DNA from: Anaerolineae bacterium
Lineage (GTDB): Bacteria; Chloroflexota; Anaerolineae; Aggregatilineales; Phototrophicaceae
Assembly (NCBI GenBank): GCA_022822545.1
Contig: JAJEBE010000045.1
Span: forward strand, 26,557 to 90,556
Length of the DNA stretch: 64,000 nucleotides
Direction: 5' to 3'
Every line of letters starts with the position of its first letter. The stretch's first letter is position 1. Below, in pieces: positions 52,568 through 61,287 of this stretch. Under the pieces are notes generated by a model that was not told where the DNA came from, ran no database searches, and was given only the letters and a program-made list of their open reading frames with translations. Position numbers and translations under genes: made by a program.

Positions 52568-54810
52568 TAGCGCGTATTCCCGCTCGTCACCTCCGCGCCA
52601 GGCTTGAGCTTCGGCGAATCACGGTGCTGGCCATAGAGATGGCATTGCGCCATGTGGCTGTATTCATCCGTGATTGCGGGCGGGCGGATGTCAATGCAGG
52701 CTTCCATGACATCGGGGCAGCGTTGGGCGAAGGGGCAGCCGATGAATTGCTCGGTCGGGCGGGGGATGCCTTCTTGAATGCGCAGGGGGGGATTTTCGAT
52801 TGTCGGGTCGGGCACGGGCACAGCGGCGATCAGCGCTTTGGTGTAGGGATGCTGCGGATTGTTGATGACTTCGCTGCTGGGTCCGATTTCGACAATTTCG
52901 CCGAGGTACATGATGGCGATGCGGTCACAGGTGTATTGCAGCAGTGAGAGGTCGTGCGAGATATAGACAGTCGCCAAGCCCAACTCGCGGGCGAGACGGC
53001 GCGTAGTGTTGAGGATGCCGGCGCGCACGGAGACATCAAGCATCGAGACCGGCTCGTCCGCCACCAGGAAATCGGGATGGAGCACGAGGGCCCGCGCCAG
53101 CACGACGCGTTGCAGTTGTCCGCCGGAGAGTTGGTGCGGGTACTTATCGAGGAAGACCTCGGCCGGGCGCAGGTTGACGCGGTCGAGGGTTTCGATCACG
53201 CGTTGCAGGCGCGCCTCTTCATCTTTCCAGCCATGGATGATCAGCGGTTCGGTCAAGGAACGGTAAAGGGTAAAGCGCGGGTTCAGCGCCTCGAAGGGAT
53301 TCTGAAACATCAGCTGGGAGCGGCGGCGGAAGTTGAGCAAATCATCTTGCTCCATGCCGGCCAGGTCGGCGCCGTCAAAGAGAATCTCGCCATCGCTGGC
53401 ATCGAGGAGCTTCACCAGCAGCTTGCCGGTGGTGGATTTGCCGCAGCCGCTTTCACCGGCCAGCCCGAGGCTTTCGCCCCGCCGCAGCGTGAAGGAGATA
53501 TTGTTGACGGCGTAGACGGTCTGTTCCTGGTCGCCGCGCAGCAGGCCAGCCAAGCCGCCGCCGATCTTGAAGCGCTTGGATACATCGCGCATTTCGAGGA
53601 GAGGCGCTACCACTCTACCCCCCTCTAAATCTCCCCCCAATGCATTGGGGGGAGACTTTGATATGCCTCCGTAGGCTGCTTCCTCTGCGGATTCCAGCGG
53701 CGATGCGGTGGGTTCAATTAAGCCCGCAAGCGCGTCTCCCCCTCCCTGATGCTTCGGGGAGGGGGCTGGGGGGAGGGGTTGGTCTACAAAATACTGCGCC
53801 ACCTCGACCTGCTGCCAGAGGGCGGGGTCTTCCGCTTGGAGGCGCAGCGTCTCCATTTCGCCCGAGCGCAGGCAAGCGGCCAGGCGGTTATCGCCCACGA
53901 GCTCGAGCCGGGGATCGATATCATGACAACTGTCTTGAACGAAGGGGCAGCGCTCGGCAAAGCGGCAGCCGGAGGGCGGCTCGCGCAGATCGGGCGGGTA
54001 GCCTTCGATCGAGACGAGTTCATCGCGCGGGCGCGCCAGATTCGGGAAAGCCTGCTGCAAGCCGAGGCTGTAGGGATGGGCGGGCGCGTGGAAAAAAGGC
54101 TGTGCCGCCGCTTGCTCGACGATGCGGCCGGCGTACATCACCGCGACCGAATCGCAGACTTGCGCCACGACCGAGATATCGTGCGTGATCAACATGACGG
54201 TCAGGTTGAGCTCCTGCTCGAGCTCGCGCAGCACTTCCAGGATCTGATGCTGCACGATGACATCGAGGGCGGTCACGGGCTCGTCGGCGATGAGCAGGCT
54301 GGGCTCCAGCGCGAGGGCCATAGCGATGACCGCGCGCTGTTTCATGCCGCCGGAGAATTCATGCGGGTAGTGCATCAGACGCTCGGTATCAAGGCCGACC
54401 AGGTCAAAGAGATCGGCCGCGCGGCGCCGGGCCGCCCGCTTGTCGTAGCCGCCGCGGACGCGTAGCAGCTTCATCAGTTGGCTGCCGACGCGCTGGACCG
54501 GGTTGAGCGAATCCATCGAGGCTTGCGGAATGGTGGCGATTTCGCGCCAGCGCAGTTGGCGCATCTCGGCCTTCGACAGTTGCAGCATGTCGATGCCTTT
54601 GAACATGATCTTGCCGGCGGTGATGCGCCCGTTACGCGGCAGCACCTGAACGATGGCTTTGAGCAGGGTGGTTTTGCCGCAGCCGGATTCGCCGATCAGG
54701 CCGACCTGCTGCCCCTCGTCGACATCAAGGGAGACGCCGTCCACCGCTTGCACGGTACCCTCTTGGGTGGCGTAATCGACTTTGAGATCGCGGATGGAAA
54801 GTATGGACAT
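52567..54810 (-). CDS. Fused peptide-type ABC ATPase (DppD-DppF-like)
   Basis: The 747-residue protein holds two complete ATPase modules. The first has Walker A 'GESGCGKTT' (40-48), signature '[16 protein letters not shown]', '[11 protein letters not shown]', and the oligopeptide C-terminal cysteines (C282, C288, C295, C313). The second has 'GESGCGKST' (452-460), signature '[16 protein letters not shown]', '[11 protein letters not shown]' and '[14 protein letters not shown]'. The linker of about 60 residues (342-402) is encoded largely by dispersed GC-rich repeats at 53617-53658 and 53735-53783. Two ATPases are normally separate genes. It immediately precedes membrane copy 3 and follows the DppC-like permease by 10 bases. 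Confidence 0.92.
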   Translation of the reverse strand: MSILSIRDLKVDYATQEGTVQAVDGVSLDVDEGQQVGLIGESGCGKTTLLKAIVQVLPRNGRITAGKIMFKGIDMLQLSKAEMRQLRWREIATIPQASMDSLNPVQRVGSQLMKLLRVRGGYDKRAARRRAADLFDLVGLDTERLMHYPHEFSGGMKQRAVIAMALALEPSLLIADEPVTALDVIVQHQILEVLRELEQELNLTVMLITHDISVVAQVCDSVAVMYAGRIVEQAAAQPFFHAPAHPYSLGLQQAFPNLARPRDELVSIEGYPPDLREPPSGCRFAERCPFVQDSCHDIDPRLELVGDNRLAACLRSGEMETLRLQAEDPALWQQVEVAQYFVDQPLPPAPSPKHQGGGDALAGLIEPTASPLESAEEAAYGGISKSPPNALGGDLEGGRVVAPLLEMRDVSKRFKIGGGLAGLLRGDQEQTVYAVNNISFTLRRGESLGLAGESGCGKSTTGKLLVKLLDASDGEILFDGADLAGMEQDDLLNFRRRSQLMFQNPFEALNPRFTLYRSLTEPLIIHGWKDEEARLQRVIETLDRVNLRPAEVFLDKYPHQLSGGQLQRVVLARALVLHPDFLVADEPVSMLDVSVRAGILNTTRRLARELGLATVYISHDLSLLQYTCDRIAIMYLGEIVEIGPSSEVINNPQHPYTKALIAAVPVPDPTIENPPLRIQEGIPRPTEQFIGCPFAQRCPDVMEACIDIRPPAITDEYSHMAQCHLYGQHRDSPKLKPGAEVTSGNTR
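53617..53783. repeat. Dispersed repeats forming the coding linker of the fused ATPase
   Basis: A CCCCTC-AATGCATTGGGG-type element (53617-53658) and a CTCCCCCTCCCTGATGCTTC element (53735-53783) lie in frame between the two ATPase modules. They belong to the same families as the intergenic copies near 11.8, 16.9, 23.1 and 26.7 kb. Confidence 0.75.
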
Positions 54811-54820
54811 GATGCTGCGC

Positions 54821-55810
54821 TTACATCCGCCGCAGACGCGGGAAAAGGACTTCTTCGTAGCCGCGGCCGATGAAGAAGCCGGCCATCACGGTCAGCATGA
54901 TGCAGAGGCCGGGCGGGATGATCCAGTAAAAGGCGCCGCGAGTGAGCGCCAGCGACAGGAAGGCGTCTTGCAGCATGAAGCCCCAGCTGATCGTGTTGGG
55001 ATCGCTGAAGCCGAGGAAGCTGACGCTGGCTTCGGTCAGAATCGCCCAGGCGATGGCGAAGGAGCCATAAAGAAATGACAGGGGCAAGATGCTGGGCGCG
55101 ATATAGACGAAGATGATGCGCAGGTCGCTGGCTCCGGAGACGCGGGCCGCGCTGACGAAGGCTTGCTCCTTGATGACCAGGACTTGCGAGCGGATGACGC
55201 GGCCGGTATCGCGCCAAAGGAGCACCGCCATCGCCAGCACGACATTCCAGATGCTGGGATCAAAAAAGGCGGCGATCACGATGATGAAGGGGATGAAGGG
55301 GATGCCGAAGGCGACATCGGCCGCCCGCATCAAGACGGTATCGACCCAGCCGCCGTAATAGCCGGCCAGCAAGCCGACGATAGTGCCGATGACCGCCACC
55401 GCGGCGGCGGCGGAGAAACCCACCAGCAGCGCGGAGCGAGAGCCGTGGATCAATTGCGAAAAGATATCGCGGCCGATATTGGTCGTGCCCAGAAAGAATT
55501 CGTTGGTGTAGCCCTCGGCTTCGTCCTCGCCGGGTTCGGCGAGCCAGTAAGGCAAGGCGTCTTTGATCCAGTCGCCGTCCGCGTTCTTGAGCGGGGTCAG
55601 CGGGTCATTAGGGGCGATGAGGGGGGCAAGCAGGGCCACGAGGGCGAAGACGGCGAAAATGCACAAGCCGAAGAGAGCCATCTTGTCCCGCTGGAATACC
55701 TCGAGATTCGTCTCCCAAAGCTGGCGCAGGGCCGAGCCTTGACGGAATTGCGCGGTCGTTTTGCCGGGCGGACCCTCGCGGACCATAGCTTCCTGTTGCA
55801 TGGACCTCAC
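54821..55810 (-). CDS. Peptide-type ABC permease (DppC-like)
   Basis: The 329-residue permease has 'FFLGTTNIGRDIFSQLIHGS' in its periplasmic loop, an extended first loop (about 75-100) relative to the other two copies in this window, and 'AARVSGASDLRIIFVYIAP' in the ATPase-contact region. The start ATG is 8 bases after the DppB-like gene. It works with the fused ATPase downstream. Confidence 0.92.
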   Translation of the reverse strand: MRSMQQEAMVREGPPGKTTAQFRQGSALRQLWETNLEVFQRDKMALFGLCIFAVFALVALLAPLIAPNDPLTPLKNADGDWIKDALPYWLAEPGEDEAEGYTNEFFLGTTNIGRDIFSQLIHGSRSALLVGFSAAAAVAVIGTIVGLLAGYYGGWVDTVLMRAADVAFGIPFIPFIIVIAAFFDPSIWNVVLAMAVLLWRDTGRVIRSQVLVIKEQAFVSAARVSGASDLRIIFVYIAPSILPLSFLYGSFAIAWAILTEASVSFLGFSDPNTISWGFMLQDAFLSLALTRGAFYWIIPPGLCIMLTVMAGFFIGRGYEEVLFPRLRRM

Positions 55811-55817
55811 CTCCGCG

Positions 55818-56828
55818 TCACGAGACTTGGGCCTGCGCCGACGCGCCGACGCGCGGGTCCAGCAGGCTGTATAAGATATCAGCGATGAAATTCATAAATA
55901 CGATGATGAGGGCGATGAGAAAAAATGCGCCCTGGGCAAGCGGATAATCGGCTTGCTGGACCGCCCGCACCAGCGTCCGCCCCAACCCGGGCCAGGAGAA
56001 TACATTTTCAATGACGACATTGCCGCCGATGCTGTAGCCGATGCCCAGCGTCAGCGCCGTCAAGACCGGCAGCATGGCGTTGCGGGCGGCGGTGTGGATC
56101 ATGACGCGCCATTCGCTATAACCGGCCAGCCGGCTCATGGTCACATAATCCTGGTCCAGCACTTCGAGCATATTCGAGCGCATGAGCAGCAAGGGCAAGC
56201 CATGCAAATACAGCGCCAGCGTGAAGGTGGGCAAGATCATGTGCCGCCAAAACACAGGCGACATCAGCTTGTCCCACTCGGTTTCCCAGCGATAGCGCAC
56301 CACCGCGGGTCCGATGCCGGCGGAGGGCAATAATTTCCACTGGAAGGCGAAGAAGGATAGCAGCAACATGCCGACCCAGAAGGTCGGCGCGGCCCGCGTC
56401 ATCAGCGTGAAGGTCGTCCCGACGCGCTCGAAGAGGCTGCCGCGCAGCGCCGCCATCGCGATGCCGCCAAGCACCCCGACGGCATAAGCCACCAGCAGGG
56501 AACTCAGCGTCAAATAGATGGTGTTGGGCAAGTCCGCGCTCAGGATGTCCAGCACGCTCTTGCCGGAATAACTGAAAGTATCGCCAAGCTCGAAGCGGGC
56601 CAGGTTAAGAAGATAAATGATGTATTGCTCGCCCAGGGGCTTATCAAGGCCGAAGCGCGCCAGCAGGGCCGCCTCTTGCTCTTTGGTGAAAGTGGTGTCG
56701 ATATAGCTGGCCAGCGGATTGCTCGGCGCCAGGCGGAAGAGCAAGAAAAGCAGCGTGACGATGATCCAGAGGACCATCAGGCTTTGCAAGAAACGCCCCA
56801 GGATGTAATAGGCGATGCCGCGGTTCAT
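55818..56828 (-). CDS. Peptide-type ABC permease (DppB-like)
   Basis: The 336-residue permease starts 'MNRGIAYYILGRFLQSLMVL' and carries 'FGLDKPLGEQYIIYLLNLAR' and the contact loop 'MSRLAGYSEWRVMIHTAARN'. It belongs to the third peptide-type importer, between the binding protein and the DppC-like gene. The gap to the binding-protein gene (211 bases) is filled by repeats. Confidence 0.92.
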   Translation of the reverse strand: MNRGIAYYILGRFLQSLMVLWIIVTLLFLLFRLAPSNPLASYIDTTFTKEQEAALLARFGLDKPLGEQYIIYLLNLARFELGDTFSYSGKSVLDILSADLPNTIYLTLSSLLVAYAVGVLGGIAMAALRGSLFERVGTTFTLMTRAAPTFWVGMLLLSFFAFQWKLLPSAGIGPAVVRYRWETEWDKLMSPVFWRHMILPTFTLALYLHGLPLLLMRSNMLEVLDQDYVTMSRLAGYSEWRVMIHTAARNAMLPVLTALTLGIGYSIGGNVVIENVFSWPGLGRTLVRAVQQADYPLAQGAFFLIALIIVFMNFIADILYSLLDPRVGASAQAQVS

Positions 56829-56850
56829 ATCGCTTCTCGATCAGTTGCAT

Positions 56851-57018
56851 GTAGGGGCGACATATCATGTCGCCCGAAAGTACAATTCACTGTTTGGCGG
56901 GCGACCAGGTTGGCCGCCCCTACAAGTTCCGACATATGCGATGTTTGCAGGGGCGATTCTGTGAGTCGCCCGTCTGCGTAAATCGAATGTATAGGGCGCT
57001 TCAGCGAAACGCCCCTAC
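56851..57018. repeat. Array of four palindromic GGGCGAC repeats
   Basis: Four inverted repeats stand in a row: GTAGGGGCGAC-GTCGCCCG (56851-56875), GCGGGCGACC-GCCGCCCCTAC (56897-56923), GCAGGGGCGATT-AGTCGCCCG (56948-56972) and TAGGGCGCTTC-GCCCCTAC (56992-57018). They lie between the binding protein and the permease and could form transcript hairpins that lower downstream expression. Confidence 0.8.
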
Positions 57019-57039
57019 ATTTACCAAGATAGACAACAC

Positions 57040-58743
57040 TTATTCCGCCGGGTAGTGCAGGCGGCCGTCGTCGTCCCAGGTGTAGCCCGCGTCGGCCAGC
57101 AGCTCGCGCGCGCCATCAATGCCCAAGTCATAGGTCGGCAGATCATCACATTGACGCCAGTATTCGAGCGCGGCGGAAACGAAGCTGTCGGCCGGCGCGG
57201 CGAAACCGTTGTAGATGTTGTCGATGATGAACTGCTGCGGGATGGTATGCGCCACCGCCTGACGGAAGGTGACGTCATCAAAGGGCGCATAACGAACGTT
57301 GAAGGCGAAGTATTGGAAGCCAATGCTGACCGCCGAGAAGAGATCGAGGTGCTCGTTATCGTCCACGATTTGCTGCAGCACGCCGGGGTCGCCGGGCCAT
57401 TCCCAGAGGAAGTTCATCTCGCCGGATTGAATCTGGCCCAGCGTCGCTTCCTGGTTGGGCAAAACGTTCATCAGCCAGGTATCGATCTTGGGGCGGGCCC
57501 AGTGATCGTCGAAAGCCTCGAGCAAGACGAACTCGTTGACATCAAAGGCGACGTACTTGAAAGGACCGGAGCCGATGGGAATTTCTTCCTGGATCGAATC
57601 GACATCGGCGTCATCCTTCGTCAGCAGGTCTTCAATGATCGGTTCCCAGACGTGCTTGGGAATCAGGTTCAGCTTTGCCAGCGAGCTGGTCTCGAAAGCG
57701 GCCGACGGCGTATGCAGGGTGAAGCGCAGCGACAGGTCGTCGATGATCTCGATATTGGCGACATTGCGGGCGAAGGGGTAATAATCCGGCGCTTCGGCGC
57801 GGAAGGATTCGTTGCCGTCTTCGTCCGTCTGCGTTGTGCCAGCCAGCGCCGCCTCGAAGCTGTAGGCGGCATCATCGGATTGCACCGGCTCGCCGTCGTG
57901 CCAGGTCATGCCCGCGCGCAAGGTGACGACAACGTTCAACGGGTCTTCCCAGACGACGCTCTCGGCCGCCCAAGGCTCGGCCACGCCGATCGGATTGATG
58001 CGCATCAGGCGGTCCCAGGTCATCTCGGTCACGCGGCTGGGCGCGTCGCCGGCGATCTCCAGCGGGTTGAAGGAATTCAGGAAAGAGGTCGTCGATGTCA
58101 CCAGGTCCTTGCTGTCGCCGGTCGGCTCAATGCCGATCCAGGTCCAGAAGTTGTGCACGCCGATGCCGGCTTGCGTAACGACGCTATCGGCGCTGAAGAC
58201 TTCAGTATTGACAACCTGCGGCGTCAAGGGATGGACGAAGTAGGCGTTGACCATATCGTCCCGGATGATCTGCTGCGCCTCGCAGATGATGTCCAGGCGC
58301 GCTTCCTTATCCGCCACTTCGACCCGCTGCGCTTCGGCCAGGGCGTCATAATCGGGGTTGTTGTAGCCGATGAAGTTATAGCCGCCATCGCGCACGCTGG
58401 AATGGAAGAGATTGTAGGTAAATTCATCCGGATCCGAGCGTTCGGGCCGGCCCACCATACGCCAGTAGGTCATTTCCCAAGCTTCATCGCCGGTGCGCGT
58501 GTACCAGATTTCGTCAATCAACTGCGCCCAGGGGACGGCGCGATGCTCCACGTCCAAACCCAGTTGGCGCATGTTTTCCACGACCAGGCGGGTGGTTTCG
58601 AACTCGATCGGGCGTTCCGCCTGTGTGACCGAGCGCACGATAATCGCCGGTACGGCTTCGCCCGCCGTCTGCGACGCGGCCGGTATGGCAAGTACCAGAA
58701 GCATCAGCAACAGGACAACTACACTTACAAGTTTTCTGCTCAT
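57040..58743 (-). CDS. Peptide-type ABC transporter substrate-binding protein
   Basis: The 567-residue family 5 binding protein has a signal peptide (MSRKLVSVVVLLLMLLVLAI, cleavage near 'PAASQ'). The family motif of the first domain 'VVVTLRAGMTWHDGEPVQSD' appears in the middle of the chain rather than near residue 80, and the N-terminal 200 residues resemble the C-terminal lobe ('EARLDIICEAQQIIRDDMVN'). This apparent order change suggests a circularly permuted or N-terminally fused binding protein. AAGGAG precedes the ATG. It supplies the third importer. Confidence 0.85.
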   Translation of the reverse strand: MSRKLVSVVVLLLMLLVLAIPAASQTAGEAVPAIIVRSVTQAERPIEFETTRLVVENMRQLGLDVEHRAVPWAQLIDEIWYTRTGDEAWEMTYWRMVGRPERSDPDEFTYNLFHSSVRDGGYNFIGYNNPDYDALAEAQRVEVADKEARLDIICEAQQIIRDDMVNAYFVHPLTPQVVNTEVFSADSVVTQAGIGVHNFWTWIGIEPTGDSKDLVTSTTSFLNSFNPLEIAGDAPSRVTEMTWDRLMRINPIGVAEPWAAESVVWEDPLNVVVTLRAGMTWHDGEPVQSDDAAYSFEAALAGTTQTDEDGNESFRAEAPDYYPFARNVANIEIIDDLSLRFTLHTPSAAFETSSLAKLNLIPKHVWEPIIEDLLTKDDADVDSIQEEIPIGSGPFKYVAFDVNEFVLLEAFDDHWARPKIDTWLMNVLPNQEATLGQIQSGEMNFLWEWPGDPGVLQQIVDDNEHLDLFSAVSIGFQYFAFNVRYAPFDDVTFRQAVAHTIPQQFIIDNIYNGFAAPADSFVSAALEYWRQCDDLPTYDLGIDGARELLADAGYTWDDDGRLHYPAE

Positions 58744-58813
58744 GGTTGGTTATTCTCCTTTAACTGAACAAGCAGCAAACGCTATTGAAAGTTACCGAAC
58801 TGCAATCTGACTG

Positions 58814-58841
58814 ATTGTAACCCACCTCCTTCATTCGACAA
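58814..58841 (-). promoter_or_regulatory. Possible promoter of the third importer operon
   Basis: On the minus strand TTGTCG (58841-58836) and TACAAT (58819-58814) are 16 bases apart, 71 bases before the binding-protein ATG. The match is moderate. Confidence 0.35.
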
Positions 58842-58880
58842 TCACGAATCTGCCTTTGCCCGACAAGTATGACCGTTTCG

Positions 58881-59972
58881 CTAGTCCAAATGCAAATGAC
58901 CCAGCCCATCGCAGCAGCTAATGCTCGCATTTGGCGACAATTCAGCCAGCCGCTCGATGACCGCAGCCGCCTCAGCGCCATGCAGCAATTGCGGATTGCC
59001 GGCAGCGTCCAGCAGCGCCGGCCGGAGCGAAAATGTCGCTGCGCCGGCCGCGCCGATTTCAGCGATGACGATGACCGTCTCCGACCAGTTTCGGTTGCGC
59101 CGATCAACACTGACGGCATAAGGCGCGTTGCGGCTGATCGGCGTATGGTTGACCGGCCCCCGGTTATGATGAAAGACAAAATTGCCCAAGCTGTAGAAGA
59201 TCGGCGCCCCGCGATAGATTTCCACTGCTTGTAGCGAATGCGGATGATGGCCGACGATGACATCGGCGCCGGCGTCGATCAGCGCGCGGCCGACTTCGAT
59301 TTGATAATCGGCCAAGCCGTCTTGAAAACGCGAGCGCCAGAAGGGCGGCACGCCCCAATGCAGCGCCAGGACAAGAAAATCCGCCACCTGTCGCGCTGCT
59401 TCTATGGCGGCGACGGCGCGGTCGAGGTCTTCGCGCCAGGCGCGGGTGAAGACGTAGGGGGCGCTGCCTGGCTGCTCCATGCTGCCGGCGAAATCGATAT
59501 TGTAGGATTCCGACACATGAATCGGCGCGATGCCCGGGCGCTCGGCGGTCGCGGCGGATTGCGGGCCCAAGGTCGATGCCGCGCCCAGGAAAGCCACGCG
59601 TGTGTCGTCCATCGAGATGATTTCCGCCTGCCAGGCGGCGTCAAGATCCGCGCCGGCGCCGACGTGAGGCAGTTCCCGCTCCCGCAAGTGCGCCAGCGTA
59701 TCAAAGAAAGCGACCTCGCCGAAATCCATCATGTGATTGTTCGCCAGCGTCAGGATGTCGAAGCCCAAGGCCTGAACATCCGCCAGCAGCTCCGGCGGCA
59801 TGCGCATGTTGATCCACTTCTCGACCGGAGCGCCACGTGCCGAGACCGGCGTCTCCAGATTGCCGAAGGCGATATCAGCGCCGCGCAGGACCTCGCGGAC
59901 GCCAGCCAATTCTGCCGTCGGCGGCAGCGGCTCCTGCAGGAAGATATCCCCGACGATTGCGACTGTGGTCAT
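58881..59972 (-). CDS. CapA-family metallophosphatase-like protein
   Basis: The 363-residue protein matches the CapA/PgsA family of calcineurin-like phosphoesterases: 'VAIVGDIFLQEP', 'DIAFGNLETPVSARG', 'LTLANNHMMDFGE', 'VLALHWGVPP', 'DVIVGHHPHSLQAVEIYRG', all the metal-ligand blocks. No signal peptide or membrane anchor is visible, unlike poly-gamma-glutamate capsule proteins, so the function may be a cytoplasmic phosphatase. Its ATG directly follows the amidohydrolase stop (TAGATG). Confidence 0.9.
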   Translation of the reverse strand: MTTVAIVGDIFLQEPLPPTAELAGVREVLRGADIAFGNLETPVSARGAPVEKWINMRMPPELLADVQALGFDILTLANNHMMDFGEVAFFDTLAHLRERELPHVGAGADLDAAWQAEIISMDDTRVAFLGAASTLGPQSAATAERPGIAPIHVSESYNIDFAGSMEQPGSAPYVFTRAWREDLDRAVAAIEAARQVADFLVLALHWGVPPFWRSRFQDGLADYQIEVGRALIDAGADVIVGHHPHSLQAVEIYRGAPIFYSLGNFVFHHNRGPVNHTPISRNAPYAVSVDRRNRNWSETVIVIAEIGAAGAATFSLRPALLDAAGNPQLLHGAEAAAVIERLAELSPNASISCCDGLGHLHLD

Positions 59973-61181
59973 CTAAGCTGAATGAACTTTTTTGCCGCCT
60001 TTGAAGACGGCGGCGATTTGGCGCAGGTTGCGAATATCGACCAAGGGATCGGCATCAAGCAATAGCAGATCAGCGTACTTGCCCGCTTCGACCGTGCCCA
60101 CTTCGTCGTCCATGTCCAGGATCTCGGCGTTATTGCGCGTGCCGATCGTGATGGCTTCCATGGCGGTCAGGTCGTTATCCACCAGCAATTCAAGTTCCCG
60201 CGCCATGCTAAAGTTGTGCGGCGCTAGCGGATTGCCGCCGGCGTCAGTGCCGATGCCCAGAAAGATACCTTTGGCGCGCGCCAAGGCGATGGTTTGGCGA
60301 ATCTGCTTGACGCCCTGCTCGATCATCGGTCTGCGCCGCTCGGCATCAGCCTGCTGCACCGGCGACAGCGGATAGCTCTCCAAGTCGGGATTGCCGGCGC
60401 CCAGCGTCAGCACCAACGACGCGCCGTTTTCCACCATCATGTCGGCAGTCTCATCATTGAGATAGGTGCCGTGCTCAATCGTGTCGACGCCGCCGAGCAT
60501 ACAATTGCGGATGCCGCCAGTGCCGTGGCAATGCGCCGCCACTTTGCGCCCCATCATGTGCGCCACCTCGCAGACAGCCGCGATCTCTGCCACGGTCAGT
60601 TGGCTGGCGTGGATGTCCTGGCCGGGGGTGGCGCTACCGCCGGTGGCCATGAGCTTCACCAAGTCGGCGCCAGCTTTGATCTGCTCGCGCGCCGCCTTGC
60701 GCATCTCATCGGGGCCATCGGCTTCGCGGGCGATGAAGTGAGCGTGGCCGCCGGTCATGGAAATGACGCGGCCCGAGAGTTTCATGCGCGGGCCCTCGAT
60801 GAAGCCGCGGTTGATGGCGTTCCGCAGCGACATCTCGATGTATTTTTCGCCGCCGACATCGCGGATGGTCGTGACGCCGTGCGAGAGCGTGCGCTTGCAG
60901 ATATCGACCGCCTCCAGCACAAGGTCATCGCGATGCTTCTCCAGCAGGGCGAAGACGCTCTCCGAGCCGTTGTAACAGATGTGAATGTGGGCGTCAATCA
61001 GGCCGGGCATCAGCCATTTGCCGCTGACATCCACTTGCTTGGCGTCTCGCGCCTCCGGCGGCAAATCAGCGGCGCCGCCCGCCCAGGCGATGCGCTCGCC
61101 CTTAACGTACACGGCTGAGTTGGCGACAGGCTCGCCGCTGTTGCCGTCAATTAGAGTGGCGCCGGTCAATACATATCCCAT
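59973..61181 (-). CDS. Metal-dependent amidohydrolase (imidazolonepropionase-like)
   Basis: The 402-residue enzyme has the amidohydrolase metal sites: His65/His67 ('LIDAHIHICYNG'), a lysine in 'GADLVKLMATGG' (K176), His217/His219 ('AAHCHG'), His237 ('IEHGTYL') and an aspartate in 'GIGTDAGGNPLAPHN'. This order is typical of prolidase-type and imidazolonepropionase-like amidohydrolases, many of which split dipeptides or cyclic amides. It is coupled to the CapA-like gene and upstream of the peptide-type importer, consistent with hydrolysis of an imported peptide-like compound. Confidence 0.93.
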   Translation of the reverse strand: MGYVLTGATLIDGNSGEPVANSAVYVKGERIAWAGGAADLPPEARDAKQVDVSGKWLMPGLIDAHIHICYNGSESVFALLEKHRDDLVLEAVDICKRTLSHGVTTIRDVGGEKYIEMSLRNAINRGFIEGPRMKLSGRVISMTGGHAHFIAREADGPDEMRKAAREQIKAGADLVKLMATGGSATPGQDIHASQLTVAEIAAVCEVAHMMGRKVAAHCHGTGGIRNCMLGGVDTIEHGTYLNDETADMMVENGASLVLTLGAGNPDLESYPLSPVQQADAERRRPMIEQGVKQIRQTIALARAKGIFLGIGTDAGGNPLAPHNFSMARELELLVDNDLTAMEAITIGTRNNAEILDMDDEVGTVEAGKYADLLLLDADPLVDIRNLRQIAAVFKGGKKVHSA

Positions 61182-61287
61182 GTGTTCCTCCTAATCATTG
61201 CGCTATGTTCCGGAAATTAATTTCTAGCTGCGCGCCGGTCAACAGATTGGACTATACAACAATATCGACTAAGGCGGCATCTATCTT

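Noticed and set aside
57055..58767. Open frame of 570 codons on the + strand
   Set aside because: It is the exact antisense of a binding protein with a signal peptide and good ribosome binding site; it has no recognisable protein features.
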